In this document: piece by piece, positions 25,646-34,196 of the stretch
How positions within the stretch are numbered: the stretch's first letter is position 1
How the letters are laid out: every line of letters starts with the position of its first letter
Assembly: GCA_017407645.1 (NCBI GenBank)
Contig: JAFQWE010000025.1
Coordinates: forward strand, 1 to 52,663
Source: Clostridia bacterium
GTDB lineage: Bacteria; Bacillota; Clostridia; Oscillospirales; Acutalibacteraceae
Length of the DNA stretch: 52,663 nt
Direction: 5' to 3'
Translations under genes and position numbers: made by a program
The notes under the pieces: generated by a model
Database searches by the model: none
What the model saw: only the letters and a program-made list of their open reading frames with translations
Told to the model about the DNA's origin: nothing

Positions 25646-26859
25646 TAAACGCACCCGAACTGTTATGTCCCGCAGGTGACCTTGTGCGACTTAAATGCGC
25701 TGTGGATTTTGGTGCCGATGCAGTCTATCTTGCAGGGCAGGAGTTTGGTATGCGCACCGCCTCTGCCAACTTCACCCCCGACGAGCTGCGTGAGGGTATT
25801 GAGTACGCCCACGCCCACGGGGTAAAGGTGCATATCACCTGCAACATCACCCCTCATAATGATGAGATAGAGCGCATACCCACCTTTGCCAAAATGGCGG
25901 CAGATATGGGTGCCGACGCCTTTATCGTTGGTGATTTAGGCTCTATTGAGGCAGTCCGTGAGGCAGTGCCAAATGCAGTTATACACGCATCGGTGCAGTC
26001 GGGCGTCACCAACTATCGCACCGCCAATATACTGCACAAAATGGGTGCATCCCGCGTTGTGCTTGCAAGGGAGTTGTCTCTGCAGCAGATAGCACAGATT
26101 CGCGCCAACACATCCCCTGAATTAGAACTCGAAAGCTTTGTTCACGGCGCAATGTGTGTGTCCTATTCGGGCAGATGCCTGCTTTCAAGCTATATGACGG
26201 GGCGCGATGCCAACCACGGCGACTGCGCTCAGCCTTGCCGCTGGAGTTACTCTCTTATGGAGCAAACCCGCCCGGGCAAGTATTACGATATAACCGAAAC
26301 CGACAAGGGTACATATATTCTTAACGCCGACGATTTGTGTATGGCAGAGCATATAAAAGACCTTGCCGACGCAGGTGTCACAAGCCTTAAAATAGAGGGC
26401 AGAGCCAAATCTCACTATTACGTGGCAGTTACTACAAATGCATATCGCGGTGCCATTGATGCCTATGCAAAGGATAATAATGCGCCTTGTCCACAGTGGG
26501 TTGTTGAGGAGCTTAACAAAATCAGCCACCGCACCTATTCCACAGGCTTTTATTACGGCAAGCCCACCGATTCCCAGACCTATGAATCGGCAGGCTATAT
26601 CCGCGATTATACCGTTGCCGCAGTGGTTGAGGGTTATGAGGACGGTCACATTATCGCGTCCCTTAAAAACAAGTTTGAGCGCGGCGTTATCCTTGACTGC
26701 CTGCAACCCTACTGTCCACCCTTTGAGGTTGATACAACCGCTATGACCGATGAAAAGGGCGAGCCCTTAGAGGTTGCAAATAAGCCAACAATGATACTCC
26801 GCATACCATATGAAAGAGAAATCCCCCAAGGCTCGTTCTTACGAATGATAGCAGATTAG
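25642..26859 (+). CDS. U32-family peptidase-like protein (TrhP/YegQ-type tRNA hydroxylation factor)
   Basis: The 405-residue protein belongs to the U32 family. Diagnostic features are PELLCPAGDLVRLKCAVDFGADAVY in two blocks at the N-terminus, FVHGAMCVSYSGRCLLSSYMTGRDAN near residue 170 and GDCAQPCRW with the Cys residues thought to hold an Fe-S cluster. Members of this branch (TrhP/YrrN/YrrO/YegQ) support 5-hydroxyuridine formation in tRNA; older names call them collagenases or proteases. ATG 25642 overlaps the mltG stop by 4 bases. A GTG six bases earlier is possible but less likely. Confidence 0.88.
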   Translation: MINAPELLCPAGDLVRLKCAVDFGADAVYLAGQEFGMRTASANFTPDELREGIEYAHAHGVKVHITCNITPHNDEIERIPTFAKMAADMGADAFIVGDLGSIEAVREAVPNAVIHASVQSGVTNYRTANILHKMGASRVVLARELSLQQIAQIRANTSPELELESFVHGAMCVSYSGRCLLSSYMTGRDANHGDCAQPCRWSYSLMEQTRPGKYYDITETDKGTYILNADDLCMAEHIKDLADAGVTSLKIEGRAKSHYYVAVTTNAYRGAIDAYAKDNNAPCPQWVVEELNKISHRTYSTGFYYGKPTDSQTYESAGYIRDYTVAAVVEGYEDGHIIASLKNKFERGVILDCLQPYCPPFEVDTTAMTDEKGEPLEVANKPTMILRIPYEREIPQGSFLRMIAD

Positions 26860-26870
26860 AAAGGAACAAA

Positions 26871-28585
26871 ATGAACACAATGAACACAGACTCTACCATT
26901 GTTAAAGGTAAAAGCAAAAAAGTTTTATTGTAATTATAGCTGCGGGTGCATTGTTGTTATCGGCGCTTATAGTTGCTTTGATTTTTTTAAAACCGGTTGA
27001 TATAAACAAGAAGGATGCTTGTATATATGTTAAGGAAAGAGCGCTTTATCTCACCGATTTTAAAAACACCGTTGAGTTGAGCAAAGAAATATACGAGAAA
27101 AGCGTTAGCTTATCCGATGTAATGAAGCATATAATTGTATCTGAAGATGGTAGTTGTGTTTTTTATCCAAAAAAATACATTAAAAACGGATATGAGCTTT
27201 GCGTTAAACAGCTTAATGCTCCTAAAAAATCTGCAGTTGTTGTGGATAAATCTGTCCAATCCTTTGCCATAAATAAAGATGGAACGGTTGTTACATACAT
27301 AAAAGGCAACAATTTATATCAAAGTGATTTGTCTGTGGTTAAAGAGTTGGCAACCAATGTTACAGAGTTTTATGCATCTGCTGACGGACAGCATATTTTC
27401 TATATTGACGGTAAGTTGAATTATATTGACAGCGGCAAAAATAAAAAGACTTTTGACAGTATTGATAAGCTGCTTTACAGCAGTGCAGATTTAAGCCGAG
27501 TTATATATATGAACAACGGTAAATTGCAAGAGGTAGCAGATTATAATAACGCAAAAGTATTGGCAGAGAATGTATACGATGGATATATTTACGCAAATGA
27601 TGAAGAGTGCTATTTTGCAGTTGAAACTGCCTTGACACTTTCGGATTTTATATCCAATTCCGATTCTGCCGATTACCATAATGTTAGAAAGGCGTTAGAA
27701 GAGCATCAAAACAGTGGAAACAAATTTGTTAACCGAACAGTTTATAGTTATAACTATAATTCAGACTCTCCCAAAGCGGTGCTGGAATCAAATGTATGTG
27801 TCAGTGCTGCAAGTACAGACATAAATGCTACACAGTGGGTAATGTGGGATGATGAAAAAAACTATTTGGTTTTGTATGGCTATGAGGACTATACTCTGCA
27901 AAAGACTGATATAGCGCAAATCAACGATGTTGCTGAATTTATTGACCGGATGAGTGCCGATATAGCATCTAAACAAAGTGTGCATCTTGTTAAAAAAGGT
28001 AGTCTGTTAAAAATGCAGGATATCACTGCTGATTGTCGATATTATGGCGTTAGCAAGGATGGTAAGTACTTTTATGCCGTCGGTGTTGAAAAGGATATAA
28101 AAGGCAATCTTTATAGGTTTGATATTTCATCGGGCGAGTGCGGTCAATCTGAATTATATGATGAGGATGTAGATAGCTATACTTTCCTGGGTGACAAAAT
28201 TGCTTGTTTTAAAAAGACAGCAGGCCAAGAATATCAGTTGTATGTTAACCAAGAGTTTCTTATTGGCAACTCAGCCTCATACTGCTGCTTGATGAATGAT
28301 GGAAAAAGCATACTGGGTGCCGCCTACAATACTGAGGATGCTTCCCGTTTGGGATTGGTAATAATGACGGATGATGAAATGACAGTTATTGGCGATTTGA
28401 AGAGCAAACCTTATATTCCGTCCATATCCTTTTTCTTAGCGGAGGATGACCGAGTGCTCTGGTCAAGCGATTACGATAAAGCAGCAAACGCATCAACCAT
28501 TACGCTATACCGCAATGGTGAAAACAAAAAGATTGCCGATGGGGTAGAGGGTGTGCTTTACTTCGATGGTAAACCGACAAAATAA
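26871..28585 (+). CDS. Membrane-anchored beta-propeller-like protein, frameshifted near its 5' end
   Basis: ATG 26871, with GAAAGGA just upstream, opens a frame of 20 codons that ends at TAA 26931. The long frame (through 28585) is offset by one base and has its own upstream stop at 26909. Reading the six-A run at 26916-26921 with a one-base backward shift joins them and yields a Lys-rich start, a complete membrane helix (VIIAAGALLLSALIVALIFL) and an external domain of about 530 residues. That domain has recurring blade-like units (SEDGSCVFYPKK, NKDGTVVTYIKGN, SADGQHIFYIDGK, SKDGKYFYAVGV), like a TolB/WD40-type propeller. The long frame alone would start inside the helix. Function unknown. 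Either a one-base deletion, a sequencing error or slippage on the A run. Confidence 0.6.
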
Positions 28586-28587
28586 CA

Positions 28588-28622
28588 AAAAAGCAGATGA
28601 AACGCCTGTTTCATCTGCTTAT
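28588..28622. terminator. Hairpin, left copy flanking the XRE gene
   Basis: AAGCAGATGAAAC (28591-28603) and GTTTCATCTGCTT (28608-28620) around GCCT. The stem is identical to the one after the XRE gene (28917-28947). Confidence 0.75.
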
Positions 28623-28677
28623 ATCACAGGGAGACGTTTCTTGGGTTATATATACCAGTCAAAATAGAGGTATGAAT

Positions 28678-28914
28678 ATGGAGCAAAAAATTCGTTGTGA
28701 TTTGAATATGGGTGATAATCTTCGGCGGTTAAGGTTAAATGCCAAGTTGTCGCAAGAAAAGCTGTGCGCTAAATTGCAGTGTTTGGGCTGTGATATCGGC
28801 AGGTCAACCTATGCAAAGTATGAAGCAGGCGAGCTTAATATTAAAGCCAGTGTTTTGGTGGCTTTAAAAGATATTTATAATTGCACTTTTGATGAGTTCT
28901 TTCTTGGTCTATAA
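28678..28914 (+). CDS. Small XRE-family helix-turn-helix regulator
   Basis: The 78-residue protein is a single helix-turn-helix domain: NLRRLRLNAKLSQEKLCAKLQ forms the first helices and GRSTYAKYEAGELNIKASVLVALKDIYN the recognition and following helices, ending in FDEFFLGL. It is a Cro/CI-like DNA-binding protein with no sensor domain. AGAGG at 28666-28670 sets ATG 28678 as the start (7-base spacing) rather than ATG 28672. The gene sits alone between two nearly identical hairpins, like a cassette. Targets are unknown. Confidence 0.8.
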   Translation: MEQKIRCDLNMGDNLRRLRLNAKLSQEKLCAKLQCLGCDIGRSTYAKYEAGELNIKASVLVALKDIYNCTFDEFFLGL

Positions 28915-28916
28915 AA

Positions 28917-28947
28917 AAGCAGATGAAACGTCCTGTTTCATCTGCTT
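28917..28947. terminator. Hairpin, right copy flanking the XRE gene
   Basis: AAGCAGATGAAAC and GTTTCATCTGCTT around GTCCT. It lies between the convergent XRE and membrane-protein genes and can serve both as terminator. Confidence 0.75.
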
Positions 28948-28953
28948 TAAATT

Positions 28954-29505
28954 TTATTCAGCAAGTTCAAACATTTTTGTGTTGTATACGGCTAAAATCT
29001 TGTTCTTACTGCCTATTACCAGATAATAGGTATCACCGACAATAGCGTATGTATAAACTCCTTTATCATTCATAACGTAAAGCTCGGATGAACTGTAATT
29101 CTCGCCGTGAATAAAATATTTACCGAATGAATCAAAAATAAGAGTGTAGGGATGATTGAATAATGTAGCAAAAAATGCAGAGCCTGCGTAGACTGCCTTT
29201 TCATCTATACCGATAAGAGTATCGGTTACTATTCTGAAGGACTCGCTTTTTACTGTGTCCAAATCTTTGTAAGCATCTATTAAAGAGGCAACACAAATAT
29301 AGCACCCAAATACCGCAGGAAGAAGCACTATAATTTCCAAAGTCAAAAACATAGCGTTGAACTCTAAAAGAGAGAATAAAAAGACAATAAGCGCAATAAG
29401 TAAAATAAGGATTATAGGTAGTACTATAACTATTCTTATTGAACTTGAAAACTGTTTTTGATAATCCTGCTTTATTCTTTCTTTGGTTATAATATCTTTT
29501 TTCAT
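28954..29505 (-). CDS. Hypothetical membrane protein
   Basis: The 183-residue protein has a charged N-terminus, two hydrophobic segments (about residues 26-50, VIVLPIILILLIALIVFLF, and 58-80) and a cytosolic C-terminal part that resembles a YcxB-like domain (YTLIFDSFGKYFIHGE ... YLVIGSKNKILAVYNT). I cannot name it. GGAG (complement of 29514-29517) lies 8 bases before ATG 29505; a GTG at 29514, overlapping the upstream stop, is less likely. It is the last gene of the minus-strand unit that starts with murC. Confidence 0.65.
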   Translation of the reverse strand: MKKDIITKERIKQDYQKQFSSSIRIVIVLPIILILLIALIVFLFSLLEFNAMFLTLEIIVLLPAVFGCYICVASLIDAYKDLDTVKSESFRIVTDTLIGIDEKAVYAGSAFFATLFNHPYTLIFDSFGKYFIHGENYSSSELYVMNDKGVYTYAIVGDTYYLVIGSKNKILAVYNTKMFELAE

Positions 29506-29510
29506 TAAGC

Positions 29511-29768
29511 TCACTCCGTTGGGCTGTCTGTTTGTTCAGTTTCTGTTATTTCAACAGGCTTGTTATCCAAATCGCCGTTAGCCTTTGCCCATAGCAAAAT
29601 GAACACCGCCGCAAGAGCAAATCCACCCACAAAGAGTATAGCCACCACCGCCAAAAGTGCCAGTGAAAAATCGGCTATGCCCGTAAGAGCAAGATTTATC
29701 AAAAACCCAAGTCCCACACCGCCTGCAAGACCAATAAGGATTGCGGCGGTTTTTAATAAGCCTTTCAT
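29511..29768 (-). CDS. Small two-helix membrane protein
   Basis: The 85-residue protein has two hydrophobic segments (ILIGLAGGVGLGFLINLAL and LLAVVAILFVGGFALAAVFILLW) and a short acidic cytoplasmic tail. Its start overlaps the murC stop by 4 bases. No known family recognised; the position suggests co-expression with murC. Confidence 0.65.
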   Translation of the reverse strand: MKGLLKTAAILIGLAGGVGLGFLINLALTGIADFSLALLAVVAILFVGGFALAAVFILLWAKANGDLDNKPVEITETEQTDSPTE

Positions 29769-31144
29769 TTCAGTCCGTCCTTTATCATAGGCACAACCTT
29801 GTAAATATCACCGCAACCCATGGTGATAATCAGGTCGCCCTTTTTAGCAATTTTGCAAATGTGCTTTGCAATAGCCTCAAAATCGGGGCAAACCACACTG
29901 TTGGGTATTTTTGCCGCCAAATCAGAGGAATAAATATTCCAATCGTTAACCTCGCGGGAGCCCATAATCTCACTAAGCACAGTCAAATCGGCAATTTTCA
30001 GTGCCTCTGCAAAATCGTTAAGGAGCATAGCAGTACGGCTGTAAGTGAAAGGCTGAAATACTGCAATAACGCGGTCATATTCCATCTGCTTTGCAGTGGC
30101 AAGGGTAACGCTCAGCTCCTTGGGGTGATGAGCGTAATCGTCTGCAATGGTGATGCCACCCTCGTCATATAAAATCTCAAATCGGCGGTGAGCACCCCCA
30201 AATGTGAGCAGAGCCGACTGCACCGCCTCATAGCTTGCGCCTGCGTGCAATGCGGCAACTGCGGCGGCAAGGGCGTTAAGCACGTTATGCTTGCCAGGTA
30301 CACCAAGTCGCACAGAGCAAAGCTTTTCACCCTTTTCGGTAATATCAAAGCAACCGAAAGCACCCTTTTCAAAATGTACGTTTTCGGCTCTGTAACGGCA
30401 GTTTTCACCGTAACCAAAGGTGATAACCTCGCTCTTTACATCCCGAGCGGCAATCATTGATTTTTCGTCGTCACCATTAACAATAACTGCTTTACTTGCA
30501 GAATTAACAAACTTTGCAAAGGAGCCAATCAAGCGGTCAACCGTCTTGAAATATTCCATATGGTCCTCGTCAATGTTGAGCAACACCGCCACGTCGGGTG
30601 ACATCTGCAAAAAGGTGTCAACGTATTCACAACTTTCGCAAACAAGCAAATCTGACTCGCCCACACAACAGTTGCTGTGGATTTTAGGCAACACACCGCC
30701 AATAACGGCAGATGGGTCAAGCTTTGCATCAAGCAAAATAGAGGTAACCATTGACGAAACGGTGGTTTTGCCGTGAGTACCGCAGACGCCGATAACGTGG
30801 TCAAATTTGCGAGTGACTGCACCAAGCAGAACAGAACGCTCAACACAAGGGATACCGCGCTTATTAGCCTCAACCAATTCGGGATTAGCCTTGTTGATTG
30901 CGGCAGAATAAACTACAAGCTCTGCATCGCCAATATTCTCTGCGCTGTGACCGATAGTAACGGGCACTCCCAAAGCCTTAACTCTGTCTAAGGTATAAGA
31001 GGGGTTGTTGTCAGAGCCGGTAAGAATATATCCTCTGTTATGCAAAAGCTCGGCAAGGGGACTCATACCTGAGCCACCAATACCAATCATATGTATTCTT
31101 TTTACACTGTCTATAAGACGGTCGGTATCATTTAAAATTTTCAT
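29765..31144 (-). CDS. murC: UDP-N-acetylmuramate--L-alanine ligase
   Basis: The 459-residue Mur ligase adds L-alanine to UDP-MurNAc in peptidoglycan synthesis. The N-terminal Rossmann motif MIGIGGSGMSPLAELL (residues 19-34), the ATP loop GTHGKTT (122-128) and the DDYAHHPKELSVTLATAK block near 345 are clear. The C-terminal domain keeps the QPFTYSRT stretch. It heads a minus-strand unit with the two small membrane proteins. A TATAAT-type -10 is seen at the complement of 31176-31181. Confidence 0.95.
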   Translation of the reverse strand: MKILNDTDRLIDSVKRIHMIGIGGSGMSPLAELLHNRGYILTGSDNNPSYTLDRVKALGVPVTIGHSAENIGDAELVVYSAAINKANPELVEANKRGIPCVERSVLLGAVTRKFDHVIGVCGTHGKTTVSSMVTSILLDAKLDPSAVIGGVLPKIHSNCCVGESDLLVCESCEYVDTFLQMSPDVAVLLNIDEDHMEYFKTVDRLIGSFAKFVNSASKAVIVNGDDEKSMIAARDVKSEVITFGYGENCRYRAENVHFEKGAFGCFDITEKGEKLCSVRLGVPGKHNVLNALAAAVAALHAGASYEAVQSALLTFGGAHRRFEILYDEGGITIADDYAHHPKELSVTLATAKQMEYDRVIAVFQPFTYSRTAMLLNDFAEALKIADLTVLSEIMGSREVNDWNIYSSDLAAKIPNSVVCPDFEAIAKHICKIAKKGDLIITMGCGDIYKVVPMIKDGLK

Positions 31145-31285
31145 AAAACCACCAACTTTTAAAATCTTACCTTATATTATAATCTATATTGAAGATAAAA
31201 TAAACAGTAATTTGCAAAAAAATATTATTTTCTCAAAATATCAAACAAAACACACAGGGCATAGTATGTTAAAGAGGTGTGTGTC

Positions 31286-32128
31286 TTGAAAAAATCATAT
31301 AAAAATATATCTGTAATTATTTTGGGCGGTGACCAAAGAATGAGGCACCTTGCTCAAATTTTTGCAAACAAGGGGTTTGAGGTTAAGGATATAAGCGAGG
31401 CAGAGAAAATGACTGATTTTAACTGCGATTATCTGATTTTTCCCTTACCTCTTACCCAAGACGGAATTCATCTCAACTGTCAGTGGGATGACAAGCCAAG
31501 GTTGGTTGACATAATTAAGGATATACCCTGCAATACCAAAGTGCTTGCAGGATGTGTAAGTGAGCGTGTTGAGGATATATTACAGCAGCAGGGAATAGGG
31601 TGGAATGACTATTACGAAAGAGAATCTTTGCTAAAACAAAACGCCTATCTTACTGCAGAGGCAACCTTGCAACTTGTTATGCAAAATTTAAAGCACAAGA
31701 TAAAAAACACCAAGGTGCTTGTTATTGGCAGTGGCAGATGCGGAGTGAGCACGGCAAAACTGTTCAAAAAAATGGGCGCAAAGGTCACCTTAACGTCCCG
31801 CAAATTTAAAGATAAAATTAAAACTCTTTTAATGGGCGTAAAAGCTGAAAAAACGGCAAAATTAAACCAAATAGTCTGTGAATATCAGGTGATAATCAAT
31901 ACGGTGCCTCATCCTGTACTGACCGAAAACGTGCTAAAAAATATACCTGACAATGCATTTGTAGTAGAACTGGCATCCTCTGCCGCAGGGGTAGATTTGA
32001 AGGCGGCAGAGAAACTTGGAAAAAACCTGCTTTATGCCCCCTCACTTCCCGGCAGATATTTGCCTTTTTCGGCGGCTGAGGCAATAAGTGATACAATAAT
32101 TAAAATAATAAGGGAGGATTTTATGTGA
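31286..32128 (+). CDS. dpaA: Dipicolinate synthase subunit A
   Basis: The 280-residue protein is the SpoVFA/DpaA type: an N-terminal domain with ILGGDQRMRHLAQIFANKG at about residues 11-29 and a Rossmann domain with VLVIGSGRCGVSTAKLFKKMGA near 147. With DpaB it oxidises the dihydroxy-tetrahydrodipicolinate to dipicolinic acid, the calcium chelator of the spore core, in the mother cell. The TTG at 31286 is selected because AAAGAGG (31271-31277) is 8 bases upstream; a GTG at 31277 would overlap this signal. The stop overlaps dpaB by 4 bases (GTGA). It shows that the organism is a spore former or recently was. Confidence 0.9.
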   Translation: MKKSYKNISVIILGGDQRMRHLAQIFANKGFEVKDISEAEKMTDFNCDYLIFPLPLTQDGIHLNCQWDDKPRLVDIIKDIPCNTKVLAGCVSERVEDILQQQGIGWNDYYERESLLKQNAYLTAEATLQLVMQNLKHKIKNTKVLVIGSGRCGVSTAKLFKKMGAKVTLTSRKFKDKIKTLLMGVKAEKTAKLNQIVCEYQVIINTVPHPVLTENVLKNIPDNAFVVELASSAAGVDLKAAEKLGKNLLYAPSLPGRYLPFSAAEAISDTIIKIIREDFM

Positions 32129-32694
32129 AAACTATAAACGTAGGATACGCCTTTTGCGGCTCCTTTTGTACAATGGAAAAATCGGTTGAAATCCTTGAAA
32201 ACCTTGCAAAAGAGGTTAACATAACACCGATAATGTCACCCATTGCATCAACGGTAAGTACCCGATTCGGCAGTGTGGAAAATTTCAAAGCAAGGATTAC
32301 CACTGCCACCCAAAAAGAAATAATTACCACCGTCAAGGATGCCGAGCCAATCGGCCCCAAAAAACTTCTTGATGCTCTTGTGATTGCCCCGTGCACAGGC
32401 AATACTTTAGCCAAGCTTGCACTTGGCATCACCGATACGTCGGTAACAATGGCGGCAAAAGCCCATTTGCGCAACGGCAAGCCTCTAATAATCGCAGTGG
32501 CGACCAACGATGCTCTGTCTGCATCTGCAAAAAACATCGGCGCCCTTATGAATACAAAAAATATTTACTTTGTTCCAATGGCGCAGGATGACGCAAAGGG
32601 CAAGCCCACCTCTGTAATAGCCGACTTTGACCGAATAGGCGATACGGTAAAAATGGCGCTTGAAGGCAAACAAATTCAACCGATTTTGCTATGA
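32125..32694 (+). CDS. dpaB: Dipicolinate synthase subunit B (flavoprotein)
   Basis: The 189-residue flavoprotein (SpoVFB/DpaB) has the N-terminal GYAFCGSFCTMEKSVEIL motif, the DALVIAPCTGNTLAKLALGITDT phosphate/FMN-binding segment near residue 84, and NIYFVPMAQDD near the C-terminus. The GTG start overlaps the dpaA stop, so the two subunits are translationally coupled. Confidence 0.93.
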   Translation: MKTINVGYAFCGSFCTMEKSVEILENLAKEVNITPIMSPIASTVSTRFGSVENFKARITTATQKEIITTVKDAEPIGPKKLLDALVIAPCTGNTLAKLALGITDTSVTMAAKAHLRNGKPLIIAVATNDALSASAKNIGALMNTKNIYFVPMAQDDAKGKPTSVIADFDRIGDTVKMALEGKQIQPILL

Positions 32695-32741
32695 AGTTTA
32701 TTAAAATTTATTAAAAAATAGTTAATTTTTGAATATTTTAC

Positions 32742-32770
32742 TTGCTTTGCGGCATAAATTGTTGTAACAT
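32742..32770 (+). promoter_or_regulatory. Promoter of ireB
   Basis: TTGCTT (32742-32747), a 17-bp spacer and TAACAT (32765-32770). Confidence 0.5.
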
Positions 32771-32798
32771 TAACTTACAAAGGCAAGGAGGAATGAAA

Positions 32799-33044
32799 AT
32801 GTTTGATAAAACTATGACCTTCTCTGTGGGTGACGAGCGCGACCGCGAAATCCGCACAATTCTTAATACTGTATACAACGCTCTTAAGGAAAAGGGCTAC
32901 AATCCAATCAATCAGATTGTGGGCTATATCCTGTCTGAAGACCCAACCTACATCACCACCAATCAAAACGCCCGTTCGCTTATCCGCAAACTTGACCGCG
33001 ATGAGCTTTTGCAAGCATTGCTTAAATACTATTTTGAGCAGTAA
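32799..33044 (+). CDS. IreB-family regulatory phosphoprotein (UPF0297)
   Basis: The 81-residue protein matches the IreB/YrzL family over its full length: [24 protein letters not shown] with the conserved region near the N-terminus and [38 protein letters not shown]. In Enterococcus, IreB is phosphorylated by the Ser/Thr kinase IreK at Thr residues near the N-terminus and affects cephalosporin tolerance. AAGGAGG (32785-32791) sets the start at ATG 32799 rather than ATG 32793. It is often near alaS/ruvX, but stands alone here with its own promoter and terminator. Confidence 0.92.
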   Translation: MFDKTMTFSVGDERDREIRTILNTVYNALKEKGYNPINQIVGYILSEDPTYITTNQNARSLIRKLDRDELLQALLKYYFEQ

Positions 33045-33059
33045 CGTAATCTAACACAA

Positions 33060-33092
33060 AACCCCGTTGTGATTTCACAACGGGGTTAATTT
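33060..33092. terminator. Bidirectional terminator after ireB
   Basis: AACCCCGTTGTG / CACAACGGGGTT around ATTT, followed by AATTTTATTT; lies between convergent genes. Confidence 0.85.
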
Positions 33093-33931
33093 TATTTAAG
33101 GGCAGTAAACAAAGCGTTTTCTTTTTGTAACTGGGTAAACAGCGCCCAATCGGTGCTTTTTATAAATTTTACAGTATCAATATTGGTTTGCTCTAAATCT
33201 TTTCTAAATTCGTTAAAGGCCTTGTCAAAATCCTCTTTGCTAACGGACTTTTGCTGACCTGCAATGAAAAATTCAGTTTCACTCTTTTCTTCTTCGTTGC
33301 TTGCGTTGCTGCTTGTGGGAGCAGAAGAGAGGCTGCTGCCCACCTTCTGATCGGGATAGTCAATATAAAAGCAGACGTCTTCTTTTATTGTGTCGTTTTT
33401 ATAGTATATCTTGCTCCAAACCTCTTGAGTGCCCTTTTCAACGCTTTTAACGTAATGGTTAAGATAAAAACTGTTACCTTCCTCATCGGTCCAAAGAGAT
33501 AACCCCTCGGCACTGTAAGAAACACCGTCGGCACATTTAATCTGACTCATATTGCCCTGCTCATCAAAGCGAAAAGCCACTGTTTCGCAAGCCAACCTGT
33601 CGGTTGTACCTAACTGAGCAAGCAATTCTTTGTTGCCGTCAAGGTCGATATCAAAAAACATATATCCCGTGGCGTAAAAGCCTGAAATACCCGTTTCACT
33701 CATTTTATCACTGAGAGTCCATTCTGACTCTTTGGCAATAATGGTTTGCACCAACTGATTAAGCTGACTGTCATCCTTTGACTGAGTATCAAGGGTGGGC
33801 TTTTTGCTTACCACTGACTGAGCCTTGTCGGGCACAGGATTGTCACCTCGCTGAGCACCGCCTGAATTACAGGCACAAAGGCTGAAGGATAAAACTAAGC
33901 CTAAAAGGCAAATTAACAACTTTTTCAACAT
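33092..33931 (-). CDS. Lipoprotein of unknown function
   Basis: The 279-residue protein has a lipoprotein signal peptide with lipobox LCAC (Cys20), a short linker and a globular part. DIDLDGNKELLAQLG near residue 95 looks like a single EF-hand-like or VCBS-type calcium loop. Near 205-220 a serine/asparagine-rich stretch (SSLSSAPTSSNASNEEE) splits it in two. I do not recognise a family. It is the last gene of a minus-strand group with a Cys-rich small protein and ylbJ. Confidence 0.65.
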   Translation of the reverse strand: MLKKLLICLLGLVLSFSLCACNSGGAQRGDNPVPDKAQSVVSKKPTLDTQSKDDSQLNQLVQTIIAKESEWTLSDKMSETGISGFYATGYMFFDIDLDGNKELLAQLGTTDRLACETVAFRFDEQGNMSQIKCADGVSYSAEGLSLWTDEEGNSFYLNHYVKSVEKGTQEVWSKIYYKNDTIKEDVCFYIDYPDQKVGSSLSSAPTSSNASNEEEKSETEFFIAGQQKSVSKEDFDKAFNEFRKDLEQTNIDTVKFIKSTDWALFTQLQKENALFTALK

Positions 33932-33943
33932 TTTGCCTCCTGC

Positions 33944-34147
33944 TTAAAGTTCGAATTCATCGGCAGAAAAGCTCTGCTTTTTGGGGAGCTTCGGCTCACG
34001 CTTCAATGGGTCGTAACGGAAATGTCCGCATTTTTCGTCAGGCTCCATAACACCCTTTTTTTCACAAAACACACTTTTGCCGTCTGCAGACACTCTGCCA
34101 ATTTCACAAAGTGCGCATTTTTTTGTAATTTCGGTATGGGGTTTCAT
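33944..34147 (-). CDS. Small four-cysteine protein
   Basis: The 67-residue protein has CALCEIG near residue 12, then FCEKKG and KCGHFRYDPLKR, four cysteines suited to one zinc site. The C-terminal part (KREPKLPKKQSFSADEFEL) is charged. GGAG at the complement of 34155-34158 sets ATG 34147; the longer open frame to 34258 enters ylbJ and has no such signal. Related small proteins occur widely in Clostridia without known role. Confidence 0.7.
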   Translation of the reverse strand: MKPHTEITKKCALCEIGRVSADGKSVFCEKKGVMEPDEKCGHFRYDPLKREPKLPKKQSFSADEFEL

Positions 34148-34196
34148 AACAATTCTCCAATCCAGAATAAATACACAACTATTATACCACTTACGC

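Noticed and set aside
26915..26922. A AAA AAG slippery heptamer as a programmed -1 frameshift site
   Set aside because: The A run is in the wrong phase for the canonical X-XXY-YYZ arrangement (the codons are AAA AAA GTT). A simple indel explains it better; kept only as a frameshift observation.
31258..31270. CATAGTATG upstream of dpaA as a sigma-K -10 element
   Set aside because: It would place the transcript start inside the ribosome site, and the match to CATAnnnTA is incomplete.
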